DNA of 38,218 nt from the NCBI GenBank assembly GCA_038750655.1, contig JBCDGZ010000072.1, positions 1 through 38,218 on the forward strand, read 5' to 3'. The stretch is from JBCDGZ01 sp038750655. GTDB taxonomy: Bacteria > Bacteroidota > Bacteroidia > Chitinophagales > Saprospiraceae. Below, in pieces: positions 1 to 7,625 of the stretch (positions within the stretch are counted from its first letter, which is position 1; every line of letters begins with the position of its first letter). The position numbers and the translations under genes were made by a program. Below the pieces are notes generated by a model. That model did not search any database. It saw only the letters and a program-made list of their open reading frames with translations, and was not told the DNA's origin.

Positions 1-502
1 AATTTTTTGTTTTTTTATTTCTATATGAAATATCCCATATGTTTTCTTTAGGCGTTACAAAAAAATCATCCATTTTTACAATGATTTCCTTTGCATACAG
101 CAATCCACTTTCGTACGCCAGTTCTAAATTTATTTGGAAAAATATTTTTTCTTCCTTTTCTTCTGCGATATAAAATGTTCGATAGAATGTTAGTTCAGGC
201 ATCCGAATATCCTCTCGAAAATTCGCATGGCGCCAGAAGCTGATGGACTCGAATCCTACATGATTATTGAGAGAATCTAGGTATTTACCCAGTAAAGCAC
301 TATTATAATTTGTATGCTCTTTCATAAAACCTGTTCTCTTTAATGCGGATATACATTTTGCACTTAAACAGTATAGCGCCTCTTGAGCAACACTAATTTC
401 TTTACCATACGCATTGCCTGAATCATAAAAGCTAAGCTTTTGGCATTTTACATTTAAAACTATGACTACGCTGAATGCTAACGCTAATATTATTTTTTTC
501 AT
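1..502 (-). CDS. Partial exported protein of unknown function
   Basis: An open frame starts at ATG 502-500 and runs off the left edge of the window after 167 codons with no stop. The N-terminus (MKKIILALAFSVVIVLNVKC) is a typical Sec signal sequence with two lysines, a hydrophobic core and a cysteine at residue 20. The cysteine could be a lipid attachment site, but the preceding residues (N-V-K) are a poor lipobox. The rest is mixed and soluble, with aromatic stretches and an acidic run (EEKEEK) near residue 127. I do not recognise a family. It is AT-rich compared with its neighbours. It lies downstream of the GWxTD gene on the same strand with a 116-bp gap, so co-transcription is possible but not shown. 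Confidence 0.75.
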   Translation of the reverse strand, partial: MKKIILALAFSVVIVLNVKCQKLSFYDSGNAYGKEISVAQEALYCLSAKCISALKRTGFMKEHTNYNSALLGKYLDSLNNHVGFESISFWRHANFREDIRMPELTFYRTFYIAEEKEEKIFFQINLELAYESGLLYAKEIIVKMDDFFVTPKENIWDISYRNKKTKN

Positions 503-562
503 AACCTTATATTGATCGTCAATCCTGCTTGTTAGCAGCTAAGTGTCCAATAGAACACAGTA

Positions 563-575
563 GGTCCAAAGGACC
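563..575. repeat. Small perfect hairpin between two minus-strand genes
   Basis: GGTCC-AAA-GGACC can form a 5-bp stem with a 3-nt loop in the 116-bp gap between the GWxTD gene and the partial gene at the left edge. No T-run follows on either strand, so it is not a convincing intrinsic terminator. The rest of the gap (503-618) shows nothing recognisable. Confidence 0.35.
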
Positions 576-618
576 ATAGGGATAAATTATGTTATACTTG
601 ACAGAGCTTTCTTTAGCA

Positions 619-2046
619 CTAAAAATCCGCAAATAACTCCCGCGCCCGTCTATTTACATGGAAAGCGTCACGAGAATTGGCATTGGGCTCACCTACTTCA
701 CCATCGCGATAGAGTTCTTCTTCCCAGTTGGGATTTTGTAGCTCACCGTTGATGGTGCAGTGCAGAAGTTGGTAGTTGCCTTTGGCCAGAGAGGGATTGT
801 AGAAGAGGATTTTGACCAGGCCCTGAGCAGTCTTGGGCATGTCGTTATAGACCCAGATTTCGTAGGGCGGGGCCGCCGTCTCGTTTTCGACAGTGACGAT
901 GTCGTCGGGTTTACCGTATCTCATGAACATCCAGCCTCGATCGGTTTCAAAGCCATAGCCGAAGCCGGAGTAGTAGGTTTTGTCTACGGCGCGGGCGACA
1001 TTCATGTACTTGTTATATGCCTCTTCGGGAGCGTTAGGGTCCATTTGTGCCCAGAAGTTGAACAGGTAGCGACGCTGCGCATCCATGTCATTATTGGCCA
1101 GCAGCATATTGATGAGTTCGGTGTCATTCATCGGGACAATCATGGCGATGGATTTGAGGCTGTAGCGCAATTCCTTCAGGTCAAGGTTGTTGACGAACTG
1201 TTCTACGGGGGATTCGGCAATCTTACTCAGCTGCAGGTAGGGATTGCTGCGTTGGAAGGCGACTTCTTTGCTGTTCAGTAGCACCTGATCGCGATTGCGC
1301 ACCTCGACTAGCAGCTTGTAATTGCCAGACTCAAGTTTGCTGATGTCCATTTGGATCAATAGGATATTGATAGACTTGGGTTGCCGTTTTTTGTGCCCCA
1401 GCATCACGGTTTCGGATTTTCCATTTTCCACCTTCTCAATCGCATAGCGAATCAGCATGTCCTTGCTTAAGGTCAGGTTAGCATTATAGATTTCGTTGTA
1501 GAAGATCAGCTTACTGGTCTTTTTGTGGTAGAAATTGTAGGGCAATGGCTCCATATAGTAGCCATTTTTTACGAATGGGTTATTCGTGGCATCATTTTGC
1601 TCAATAGAGGCCAGCAGTTGAACATCAGACTGCTGCAAGTTCGTATTGCCGTAGTCCAGAGCTACCTCAGATCTGAAGGTCTTGGTATTTTCCTTTTTAT
1701 TTAAATCTGTTACCGATACTTCTAGCTCATAAGTGCCATTTTCTAGTGCGAAACGCTTTAGGTCAATAAAGTCTTGAGCAAAGGTAGAAAGGGGGCTGCG
1801 AAGGTTGTATTTATCGAACTTTACAATCTCTCCATTTTTTCGGAACATGATAATGACCTCCACTGCCGCTTTGTAGTGGGTACTATCGACCGCTTGATAT
1901 TCTACCGTTTTACCAATCACCTGTAGGTAGATTTCAACGAAAGGAGAATTGGGGCCATTGAAAGTGGCAAAGGCCACGCTGGTATCCAGGGCCAAGCTGT
2001 TGAGCCAACACAGAGCGGCAAAAATAAAGAGTATTGATTTTTTCAT
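619..2046 (-). CDS. GWxTD domain-containing exported protein
   Basis: Exported protein of about 475 residues. I chose ATG 2046 over the GTG two codons upstream (2052) because it gives a clean signal peptide (MKKSILFIFAALCWLNSLA). The C-terminal third has the GWxTD-type core: TDRGWMFMRYGKPDDI at about residues 368-383, then an acidic/proline segment and YEIWVYND. This matches the family pattern of GWxTD, G-x-P-D and Y-E-x-W-x-Y, although the Trp of the eponymous motif is replaced (GFETD). The middle of the protein looks like beta-rich domains. The family is almost confined to Bacteroidota and relatives and has no established biochemical role; a cell-envelope location is inferred from the signal peptide. 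Neighbours on the same strand are two small exported proteins. Confidence 0.85.
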   Translation of the reverse strand: MKKSILFIFAALCWLNSLALDTSVAFATFNGPNSPFVEIYLQVIGKTVEYQAVDSTHYKAAVEVIIMFRKNGEIVKFDKYNLRSPLSTFAQDFIDLKRFALENGTYELEVSVTDLNKKENTKTFRSEVALDYGNTNLQQSDVQLLASIEQNDATNNPFVKNGYYMEPLPYNFYHKKTSKLIFYNEIYNANLTLSKDMLIRYAIEKVENGKSETVMLGHKKRQPKSINILLIQMDISKLESGNYKLLVEVRNRDQVLLNSKEVAFQRSNPYLQLSKIAESPVEQFVNNLDLKELRYSLKSIAMIVPMNDTELINMLLANNDMDAQRRYLFNFWAQMDPNAPEEAYNKYMNVARAVDKTYYSGFGYGFETDRGWMFMRYGKPDDIVTVENETAAPPYEIWVYNDMPKTAQGLVKILFYNPSLAKGNYQLLHCTINGELQNPNWEEELYRDGEVGEPNANSRDAFHVNRRARELFADF

Positions 2047-2164
2047 AAACACGTGATTTTAGACTATACCTTAAAATAAGCACCTTTAGGGCTTATTTCA
2101 AGTATAAATCAACAAATAAGTCAGGAGGCTGGCACTAGTTTTACTCAGATAAGAGTGGTACTGT

Positions 2165-2572
2165 TTATTCTGCCTTTTGTAGGTCGAAGCGGAAATTGAA
2201 GCCGACCATGGTCATCGTTAAGGTCATGGCATTGCCAGTATGGCGTTCTATGGTATATTTTAGCTGCTGGCTACCAGATTGGTTAATGACATTTTCGTTG
2301 AGCTGATAGTCCATTTCTTGTTCTTCCCCCAAAATATTTGTCAGCATTCTACCTCCCGATTTAAAATCAAAAAAAGCACCTTCGAGGGTTTCTGTTGGTT
2401 TATCATTACGGCTTGCCTGGACGACATTCCAGCGACCTTGTATAGCTGCATCGCTGATTTGGGGTACAGTGGCTGTTGTTTCCTCGGTATTATTAGGAGC
2501 ATCCCCACCGTTGCCACAGCTCAGGCATAGCAAGCAAGTAAATAGACAAAGCAGAAAAAAGTTACATTTCAT
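2165..2572 (-). CDS. Small lipoprotein, lipocalin-like
   Basis: A 135-residue protein with a lipoprotein signal peptide ending LLCLSC-G (Cys19) and a Ser/Thr/Asn-rich linker. A compact domain of about 90 residues starts with the I-Q-G-R-W-N-V-V motif typical of Bacteroidota lipocalin-like lipoproteins (the G-x-W signature). Alternating hydrophobic strands follow, ending FNFRFDLQKAE. A small beta-barrel anchored in the outer membrane is inferred; no ligand can be named. It has its own candidate promoter (2598-2629) and sits between the metallophosphoesterase and the GWxTD gene. Confidence 0.7.
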   Translation of the reverse strand: MKCNFFLLCLFTCLLCLSCGNGGDAPNNTEETTATVPQISDAAIQGRWNVVQASRNDKPTETLEGAFFDFKSGGRMLTNILGEEQEMDYQLNENVINQSGSQQLKYTIERHTGNAMTLTMTMVGFNFRFDLQKAE

Positions 2573-2597
2573 AAGTCTTGATAGTAATGGCGTAGAT

Positions 2598-2629
2598 CAA
2601 AAATAAAGATATTTACAGGAATCCCGAAA
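2598..2629 (-). promoter_or_regulatory. Bacteroidota-type promoter of the lipocalin-like lipoprotein
   Basis: On the minus strand TATTTTTG (2598-2605) matches the -7 consensus TAnnTTTG exactly. TTTC (2626-2629, three of four matches to TTTG) lies 20 nt upstream. Predicted initiation near 2591 leaves about 19 nt before the ATG at 2572, a sensible leader. Confidence 0.55.
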
Positions 2630-2643
2630 TTTGAGTGAAATTA

Positions 2644-3840
2644 TCAAATATCCTTCTTTTTCAGCTCAATTAAGGTAATTTCAGGAAGTATCCCTACTCG
2701 ACCGGGGTAGCCCAGAAAACCAAAACCGCGATTGACGTACAAAAACTGCTCTCCCTGGCGGTATAGGCCCGCCCATTGCTTATATACATACTTAACAGGA
2801 CTCCACTTAATCCATCCCGGAATTTCGATTCCGAACTGGAAGCCGTGTGTATGCCCCGAAAAGGTCAGCGCAATGTCTTTGAATTCCTTGATCACTTCAT
2901 CTTCCCAGTGGGTCGGATCATGCGATAAAAGGAGCTTCAGCCGAGCCGGCTCGGTCCCTTCGTATGCCTTGCGCAGATCGCCATATTTAGGAAATCGAGG
3001 GTGCGCCGAGTAATTTTCCACTCCAATAATCGCCACTTGCTCGCCGTTGACTTCCAGCAATCGATGCTCGTTTAGCATCAGGTCCCAGCCCATGCGTCGG
3101 TGGATTTCCTTGAGCAGCTCAAAGTTTTGTCGCTTGGCCGAAGCGTCTGCCCAGCGGACATAATCGCCATAATCGTGGTTGCCGACGATGGAATAAACGC
3201 CAAAGCGGGCCTGAATCTTGTCAAAGACCTCCACAAATCCCTCCATCTCTGCCGCTACGGAGTTGACCAAATCCCCGGTAAAAAAGACCAGGTCCGCCTC
3301 CTGCTGGTTAATCAGCTCGATGGCTTTGTAAATAGGTTCTTTTTGGGTAAAACTGCCGGAGTGAATATCCGATATTTGTATGATTTTCAGTCCATCTAGG
3401 GCGCTGGGCAGGTTCTCGATGGTTATTTTTTCGTTGAATAGCTGATAGCGATGGCGATTGCGCAGGATACCGTAGGTGAGGAGGACAAAGGGAATACTGC
3501 CGAGGACGATTCCTGACTGGGCCATCAGCACCGAGGGCCCGTCGCCAATGATGAGGGAGCGGAAGCTGTCGAGAATTAATACGATGGCGATGAGAAACTT
3601 GGATATGTAGGCGATAATCAGCATGGCCCGACTCATCAACAGGAAATGCTTGCTTTGGCTGGTAATTTTTCCCCACACAAGGCCGGCGATCAGGGCTAAA
3701 ACACTGAGCGGGATGGCCCAGTAGAGCGCAGTGACCAGCAGCTGGCTGTTTGGGCTCCAATCCGTCATGACCAGGCTGAACGCACGAAATACGAAGGCAT
3801 CGAAAAGGAGAAGGATAGCAAGGGGCAGAATAAATCTCAT
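2644..3840 (-). CDS. Membrane-anchored metallophosphoesterase (YkuE/YaeI-like)
   Basis: A 398-residue protein. Four hydrophobic segments fill roughly residues 3-25, 36-57, 70-92 and 108-125, followed by a calcineurin-like phosphoesterase domain. All metal-ligand motifs are present: SDIHSG (D158, H160), FTGD (D190), GNHD (N221-H222-D223), LSHDP (H307) and SGHTHGFQFG (H330, H332). This layout is that of the YkuE/YaeI-type family, which acts on phosphate esters of envelope lipids such as UDP-diacylglucosamine in some members. The actual substrate here is unknown. The catalytic domain follows the membrane part, so it sits at the membrane surface. The gene is divergent from the dehydrogenase at 3943. 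Confidence 0.9.
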   Translation of the reverse strand: MRFILPLAILLLFDAFVFRAFSLVMTDWSPNSQLLVTALYWAIPLSVLALIAGLVWGKITSQSKHFLLMSRAMLIIAYISKFLIAIVLILDSFRSLIIGDGPSVLMAQSGIVLGSIPFVLLTYGILRNRHRYQLFNEKITIENLPSALDGLKIIQISDIHSGSFTQKEPIYKAIELINQQEADLVFFTGDLVNSVAAEMEGFVEVFDKIQARFGVYSIVGNHDYGDYVRWADASAKRQNFELLKEIHRRMGWDLMLNEHRLLEVNGEQVAIIGVENYSAHPRFPKYGDLRKAYEGTEPARLKLLLSHDPTHWEDEVIKEFKDIALTFSGHTHGFQFGIEIPGWIKWSPVKYVYKQWAGLYRQGEQFLYVNRGFGFLGYPGRVGILPEITLIELKKKDI

Positions 3841-3855
3841 AAAACAGGCTGTTTA

Positions 3856-3863
3856 TACTTTTG
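3856..3863 (+). promoter_or_regulatory. Candidate -7 box for the SDR gene
   Basis: TACTTTTG matches TAnnTTTG. No convincing TTTG -33 element lies 17-23 nt upstream. A start near 3870 would give a leader of about 70 nt to ATG 3943. Confidence 0.4.
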
Positions 3864-3942
3864 CAAGGAAACAATGAGAGGAAGGCCTTTGTTCTGTCTT
3901 TGTAAACTACGCAATCTATCTCAAGCTCAAATTTCCTTGATT

Positions 3943-4815
3943 ATGGCGAACCATCAACAGAAGAATTATTTGGTCACCGGCGCTTCGACGGGCATCGGTT
4001 ACGGCATTGCCGCTTATTTGCTGAAACAGGGCGGGCGTGTTTTGGGTAGTGTTCGTAAGGAGGCCGATGCACAGCGTGTGCGGGAGCAACTGGGAGCACA
4101 GTTTCACCCGCTGATTTTTGATGTTTGCGATGAGCCGGCCATCGGCCGGGCAGCGGAGGAGGTCCAGGAACTGCTAGCTGGCCAGGGCCTCGCGGGCTTG
4201 GTCAATAATGCCGGAATAGCCGTGTCGGGGCCAATGATGCACCTGCCCATCAGCGAAGTACAACGGCAGCTGGACATCAATGTATTAGGTGTGCTGCGAG
4301 TTACCAAGGCTTTTTTACCATTGCTGGGGGCGCAGAAGCCAGCGGCCTTTCCGCCTGGTCGCATCGTCAATATCAGCTCTGTTTCTGGTCGCATCGCCGC
4401 CCCCTTCGTCGGTCCCTACGCCATCTCCAAGCATGGTCTGGAGGCCTTAACCCACTCTTTGCGCCGAGAGCTGCTGATCTACGGAATCGACGCCATCTCC
4501 ATCCAGCCTGGGGCCGTCAAGACACCGATCTGGGGTAAGGCGGTCGAAGAAATCCATACTTTCCCTGGAACCGATTACGAACCCCTGCTCAAGGAGGCCC
4601 AAGCTACCATCGCCGCGACCGAAAAGCGCGCCATCGAGGTGGAGCGAGTGGCGAAGGTCGTTTGGCGAGCCCTGAGCGCCCGCCGCCCCAAAACGCGCTA
4701 CCTCATCGACGCCAATCCGCTTTGGTACTGGTTGCTGTTTAACATCATCCCCGATCGCGTCATGGATGGCTTTATGCGCCGCGCTTTCAATAAGGCTTTG
4801 AGAAATAGGGGCTAG
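3943..4815 (+). CDS. Short-chain dehydrogenase/reductase (classical SDR)
   Basis: A 290-residue NAD(P)-dependent oxidoreductase. I chose ATG 3943 because the family N-terminus follows at once (MANHQQKNYLVTGASTGIG); an upstream ATG at 3874 would add 23 atypical residues and lie close to the predicted transcription start. The cofactor motif TGASTGIG is at residues 12-19, NNAG at 88-91, the catalytic Ser in NISSVSG near 146, and YAISK (Y159, K163) follows. The 110 residues after the active site resemble retinol/17-beta-hydroxysteroid dehydrogenase-like SDRs, but the substrate cannot be predicted. It is a stand-alone gene divergent from the phosphoesterase. Confidence 0.88.
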   Translation: MANHQQKNYLVTGASTGIGYGIAAYLLKQGGRVLGSVRKEADAQRVREQLGAQFHPLIFDVCDEPAIGRAAEEVQELLAGQGLAGLVNNAGIAVSGPMMHLPISEVQRQLDINVLGVLRVTKAFLPLLGAQKPAAFPPGRIVNISSVSGRIAAPFVGPYAISKHGLEALTHSLRRELLIYGIDAISIQPGAVKTPIWGKAVEEIHTFPGTDYEPLLKEAQATIAATEKRAIEVERVAKVVWRALSARRPKTRYLIDANPLWYWLLFNIIPDRVMDGFMRRAFNKALRNRG

Positions 4816-4832
4816 GAACATATTCTAAAAAG

Positions 4833-4860
4833 AGTCGGCCAGACGCAAGGCCGGCCGACT
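4833..4860 (+). terminator. GC-rich hairpin after the SDR gene
   Basis: AGTCGGCC (4833-4840) pairs perfectly with GGCCGACT (4853-4860) across a 12-nt loop, 17 nt after the SDR stop codon. The following bases (tccatacc) are not a U-tract, so termination efficiency is uncertain. Confidence 0.45.
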
Positions 4861-4927
4861 TCCATACCTGTATAGGGAGATAAGTAATAGCGTGTTATAT
4901 TCCTATATCTCTGAAGCCAGAAAACCT

Positions 4928-4935
4928 TACCTTTG
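4928..4935 (+). promoter_or_regulatory. Candidate -7 box for the DUF983 gene
   Basis: TACCTTTG matches TAnnTTTG exactly, about 50 nt before the ATG at 4987. No exact TTTG was found at the expected -33 distance. Confidence 0.45.
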
Positions 4936-4986
4936 TGATCAAGAAAAAATCACAAAATTTTTGTCCGAGGACCAAAAAACTAGATT

Positions 4987-5379
4987 ATGGGAATTTTTAA
5001 GAAAGGATCAAAAGTGTACAGCATCTTCAACTTCAAATGCCCCCGCTGTCACGAAGGAGACCTCTACAAGACGGGAACTTGGGAGTTTAAAAAGTCTTTT
5101 GAAATGCACGATAGCTGCGAGCACTGTAGCCAGACCTTCATGCCCGAGCCCGGTTTCTACTACGGAGCGATGTTTTTGTCTTATATCATGATGGGCTGGT
5201 TCTGCCTGGGCTTCGCCGGCTTGCTGGTTGCCGTCGCTGGGTGGAGCGTCAATAGTGCCTTTTTAGTGCTGGTCATTGTCTGCGCACTCTTGCTGGTCTG
5301 GGTGTTCCGCTTTTCCCGAGCTTTGTGGATCAATTTTAATGTGCATTTTGATCCCAAGTACAAAGGTCAGAAAGGGTAG
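4987..5379 (+). CDS. DUF983 family zinc-ribbon membrane protein
   Basis: A 130-residue protein. The N-terminal half holds two CxxC pairs (C18-P-R-C21 and C44-E-H-C47) that form a zinc ribbon. The sequence FMPEPGFYYGAMFLSY follows, characteristic of DUF983, with two transmembrane helices at about residues 60-82 and 88-107. The length is typical. The function of DUF983 is not established; members occur in Bacteroidota and alphaproteobacteria, in some genomes near cytochrome oxidase genes, which is not the case here. The upstream ATG at 4892 gives an unrelated frame and was not used. Confidence 0.88.
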   Translation: MGIFKKGSKVYSIFNFKCPRCHEGDLYKTGTWEFKKSFEMHDSCEHCSQTFMPEPGFYYGAMFLSYIMMGWFCLGFAGLLVAVAGWSVNSAFLVLVIVCALLLVWVFRFSRALWINFNVHFDPKYKGQKG

Positions 5380-5384
5380 AGGTT

Positions 5385-6419
5385 TTATTGGTCGCTGAGG
5401 TCCAGCCGCATGACGAGGCCATTATTGATGCCATACAGATAGTTGCCCATCATTGGGAGATGTTTAATGTCCAACTCCCCATTGCTGACTTCTAATTGCT
5501 CTGCATTGATCAGATCGTCGGTTAGAAAGACACCTACGCTGTGTCCTCTGCTATAAACCAGTTTGTTATTTACGGTACCGAGTGGAAAAAGGGAAAAATA
5601 ATCGTACTGCTCAGTTTTATTCCAAGTCTGGCCGTCATCTTCAGAAAACCAATCAGCCGTGATGCCGTTGGTGCCCATGTGCAACCGGCCGTTAAATTCA
5701 AAGATGGCTCCATCTTTCGACTCATCAGCAATTTTTGAAATAGTACCCATTCCATCCATTTGATAGACAGCATCATAAGAGGAGATGTAGAAATATTCTT
5801 CCCAACTCGTGACGGATTTATAATCTTGTATACTCAAATCAGATAATTCCACAACCAACTTATTCTCAAGCGTAATCGGGCCACCATTGTAAACAATATC
5901 ATACAGCACGACAACGTACTTCTGCTGGTCATAATTGGTGAAAGAGAATAAGATGCGATCGTTGCTATTGATCGCGGCAATATCCACATCATAGACTTGG
6001 CTAGTAGAACTGGCAATTTCATCCCTTATTTCTCGAATATTGAGTACATACTTATTCGCCGGATTATCAAGCGGATAGATATGATAGCCGATAGAGTCCG
6101 GCAATCCTTGGTCACTTCTGAGTAGGACTTCTGAGACGACGAAGAAACGATCGGTAAGGACTGGCTCAGGATCATTGAAGTGGTCTACTTCAAACTCAAA
6201 GAGTGTATTGATTTCAAGGGTACTATCTAGGGTAAGCAGTCGATCGTCTTGGTAAATCAGTAGTTGATCTTCTGCAATGCGCTTTGATGTGTTGAATCTT
6301 CCGTCGATCCTGGCTGCGGTAGTTTCCCATGACAGGGGAGTGGGAGCGGGCGTAGGCTCATCATCAGATTGGCAGTCGTAGCAAAGGAGGAGAATCAGTA
6401 GGTAGCTTAATCGTTTCAT
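5385..6419 (-). CDS. Lipoprotein with an Asp-box repeat, function unknown
   Basis: A 344-residue protein with a short lipoprotein signal (MKRLSYLLILLLCYDC, Cys16) and a Pro/Thr-rich linker (PTPAPTP). The rest has repeated short strands and turns suggesting a beta-propeller. One clear Asp-box/BNR motif, SEDDGQTW, occurs at residues 259-266, as in sialidase-like and other sugar-binding propellers. No catalytic signature is visible, so an enzymatic role cannot be claimed. It converges with the DUF983 gene (5 bp between stop codons). Confidence 0.65.
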   Translation of the reverse strand: MKRLSYLLILLLCYDCQSDDEPTPAPTPLSWETTAARIDGRFNTSKRIAEDQLLIYQDDRLLTLDSTLEINTLFEFEVDHFNDPEPVLTDRFFVVSEVLLRSDQGLPDSIGYHIYPLDNPANKYVLNIREIRDEIASSTSQVYDVDIAAINSNDRILFSFTNYDQQKYVVVLYDIVYNGGPITLENKLVVELSDLSIQDYKSVTSWEEYFYISSYDAVYQMDGMGTISKIADESKDGAIFEFNGRLHMGTNGITADWFSEDDGQTWNKTEQYDYFSLFPLGTVNNKLVYSRGHSVGVFLTDDLINAEQLEVSNGELDIKHLPMMGNYLYGINNGLVMRLDLSDQ

Positions 6420-6487
6420 ATCTTTTGTTATAATAGGTGTTTTCTCTATCTATGGAACGATTCAGGCTAGGGTTTGTTGCCTCGGGG

Positions 6488-6565
6488 TTAAGACTTTAAG
6501 ATATGGGTTAAGGTGGCTATGTTTTTCTCTTTGTTGAAGAGGGCGCTGATCTCAATTTTGAACCC
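6488..6565 (-). pseudogene. Lost in-frame C-terminus of the Uma2 gene
   Basis: Read on the minus strand from 6565, this stretch encodes 25 codons beginning G-F-K-I-E-I-S-A-L-F and ending L-K-S, followed by TAA at 6490-6488. It would directly continue ...ECKAVK of the Uma2 domain if only one copy of the adjacent 19-bp tandem repeat were present. The content (hydrophobic/acidic with A-L-F) fits the usual Uma2 C-terminal tail. It is now out of frame. Confidence 0.65.
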
Positions 6566-6603
6566 TTTAACGGCTTTGCATTCGTTTAACGGCTTTGCAT
6601 TCG
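6566..6603. repeat. Perfect 19-bp tandem duplication
   Basis: The 19-mer TTTAACGGCTTTGCATTCG occurs twice in a row with no mismatch (6566-6584 and 6585-6603). It lies exactly at the 3' end of the Uma2 reading frame. Because 19 is not a multiple of three, the second copy shifts the frame and creates the stop at 6567. Perfect identity suggests a recent slippage event. Confidence 0.95.
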
Positions 6604-7625
6604 ATCCATCCATCACTAGCTTTTAGTATTAGTTCGTAGGTTGATTTACTCTTATTTAATCTATACTGTTCAATAATCTCCCTGTTAGGATCGATAATCC
6701 AATACTCAAGTACCTGATGAGCTTGGTAGTCTTCAAACTTTATTTCCCTGTCAATTTTAGCTGTTTTCTTGGAGGGGACTTCAACGACTAAGTCTGGAGC
6801 AGGGAACAGGCTTTGTCCTTTCTTGAAATGTTTGGAGGTTTCGGATTTAAAAAAGCAAAGATCAGGTTCGTAATCGTTTCTAGAGAGGGAAATCATTATT
6901 TTTTCGTAGCCAACATAGCCTAAGTTCTTTTTTATGACGTAAGGACCCAATAGCTGATGTAATAGTGCTGTAACATCATTATGCTCTTTTTTTACTGGTG
7001 AATGAATGATGACTTCACCATTGATAAATTCTGCTTCCCCAAAATCTTCGATCAACTTGCGCTCCTCTAGATAAATCCCCAGAGGTAAATACAGACTCGT
7101 TACTACCGCGAGGGCCAGCAGGCCTTCCAGCGGCCAGCAGAGCCAGCTGCCCCAGAAGCAGAGCAGCAGGCCCAGGTAGAGCGGATGGCGGACCACCGCA
7201 TTGAGGCCAGAGGTATTGAGAGCCGCCATCGGCTGCACCTCGCCCAGCCGATCGATCCCCGCAAACTCCGCGAGCCGGTAGTGGCGCAGGGCCAGCAAGA
7301 GGATCAGCAGGCCAGCGAGGCCGACTAGGCCGCCTGGGAGCAGGGTCCAACCGGAGCGCTCGAAGAGGGGGCGGGCGGGGAAGTGCTGAGCCAGTGGCCA
7401 GAGCAGCAGCAGGGCCACTGCATTGTAGGCCAGCCGATAGTAGCGGCGGGGCAACCAGCGGTAGAGAAAGGTCTTGATCCTGCGGTCAGCCAGCAGACTA
7501 TGCAGCAAGAAATAGGCAAAGAGTAGGGCCGCAAAGGTCAATGTGATACTTATTTTGTTAAATTTGTGTAAACTGGCAATCCGAGGTTTAATATAGTCTT
7601 TTTTTCTGCAAAAGTACTCGAACAT
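6567..7625 (-). CDS. Chimeric gene: NnrU/isoprenylcysteine-methyltransferase-like protein fused to Uma2-family nuclease
   Basis: One open frame of 352 codons joins two unrelated families. Residues about 25-198 are an integral membrane protein with 4-5 hydrophobic helices and the VRHPLY (145-150) and YLEERKLIEDFGEA (185-198) motifs of isoprenylcysteine-methyltransferase/NnrU-like enzymes. Residues 199-352 begin EFINGEVIIHSP and carry Uma2/DUF820 landmarks: EPDL (253-256), APDLVVEV (276-283), KFEDY (296-300) and EYWIIDP (307-313), a PD-(D/E)XK-type nuclease. The methyltransferase lacks its usual last residues and Uma2 lacks roughly its first 20-40. The N-half is GC-rich and the C-half AT-rich. 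The start is uncertain: ATG 7625 overlaps the divergent gene's start, a -7-like box (7609-7616) lies just inside it, and codon 25 is ATA where homologues would be expected to begin. The C-terminus is also truncated by a tandem duplication. It could be a decaying gene. Confidence 0.75.
   Translation of the reverse strand: MFEYFCRKKDYIKPRIASLHKFNKISITLTFAALLFAYFLLHSLLADRRIKTFLYRWLPRRYYRLAYNAVALLLLWPLAQHFPARPLFERSGWTLLPGGLVGLAGLLILLLALRHYRLAEFAGIDRLGEVQPMAALNTSGLNAVVRHPLYLGLLLCFWGSWLCWPLEGLLALAVVTSLYLPLGIYLEERKLIEDFGEAEFINGEVIIHSPVKKEHNDVTALLHQLLGPYVIKKNLGYVGYEKIMISLSRNDYEPDLCFFKSETSKHFKKGQSLFPAPDLVVEVPSKKTAKIDREIKFEDYQAHQVLEYWIIDPNREIIEQYRLNKSKSTYELILKASDGWIECKAVKRMQSR
7609..7616 (-). promoter_or_regulatory. 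Candidate -7 box inside the 5' end of the chimeric gene
   Basis: TACTTTTG on the minus strand matches TAnnTTTG. If used, transcription would begin near 7602, downstream of ATG 7625, which would require a later non-ATG start. No -33 TTTG is seen. Confidence 0.3.

Noticed and set aside
760..1281. 173-codon plus-strand frame opposite the GWxTD gene
   Set aside because: Antisense shadow of a clear coding gene with signal peptide and family motif; no protein signature of its own.
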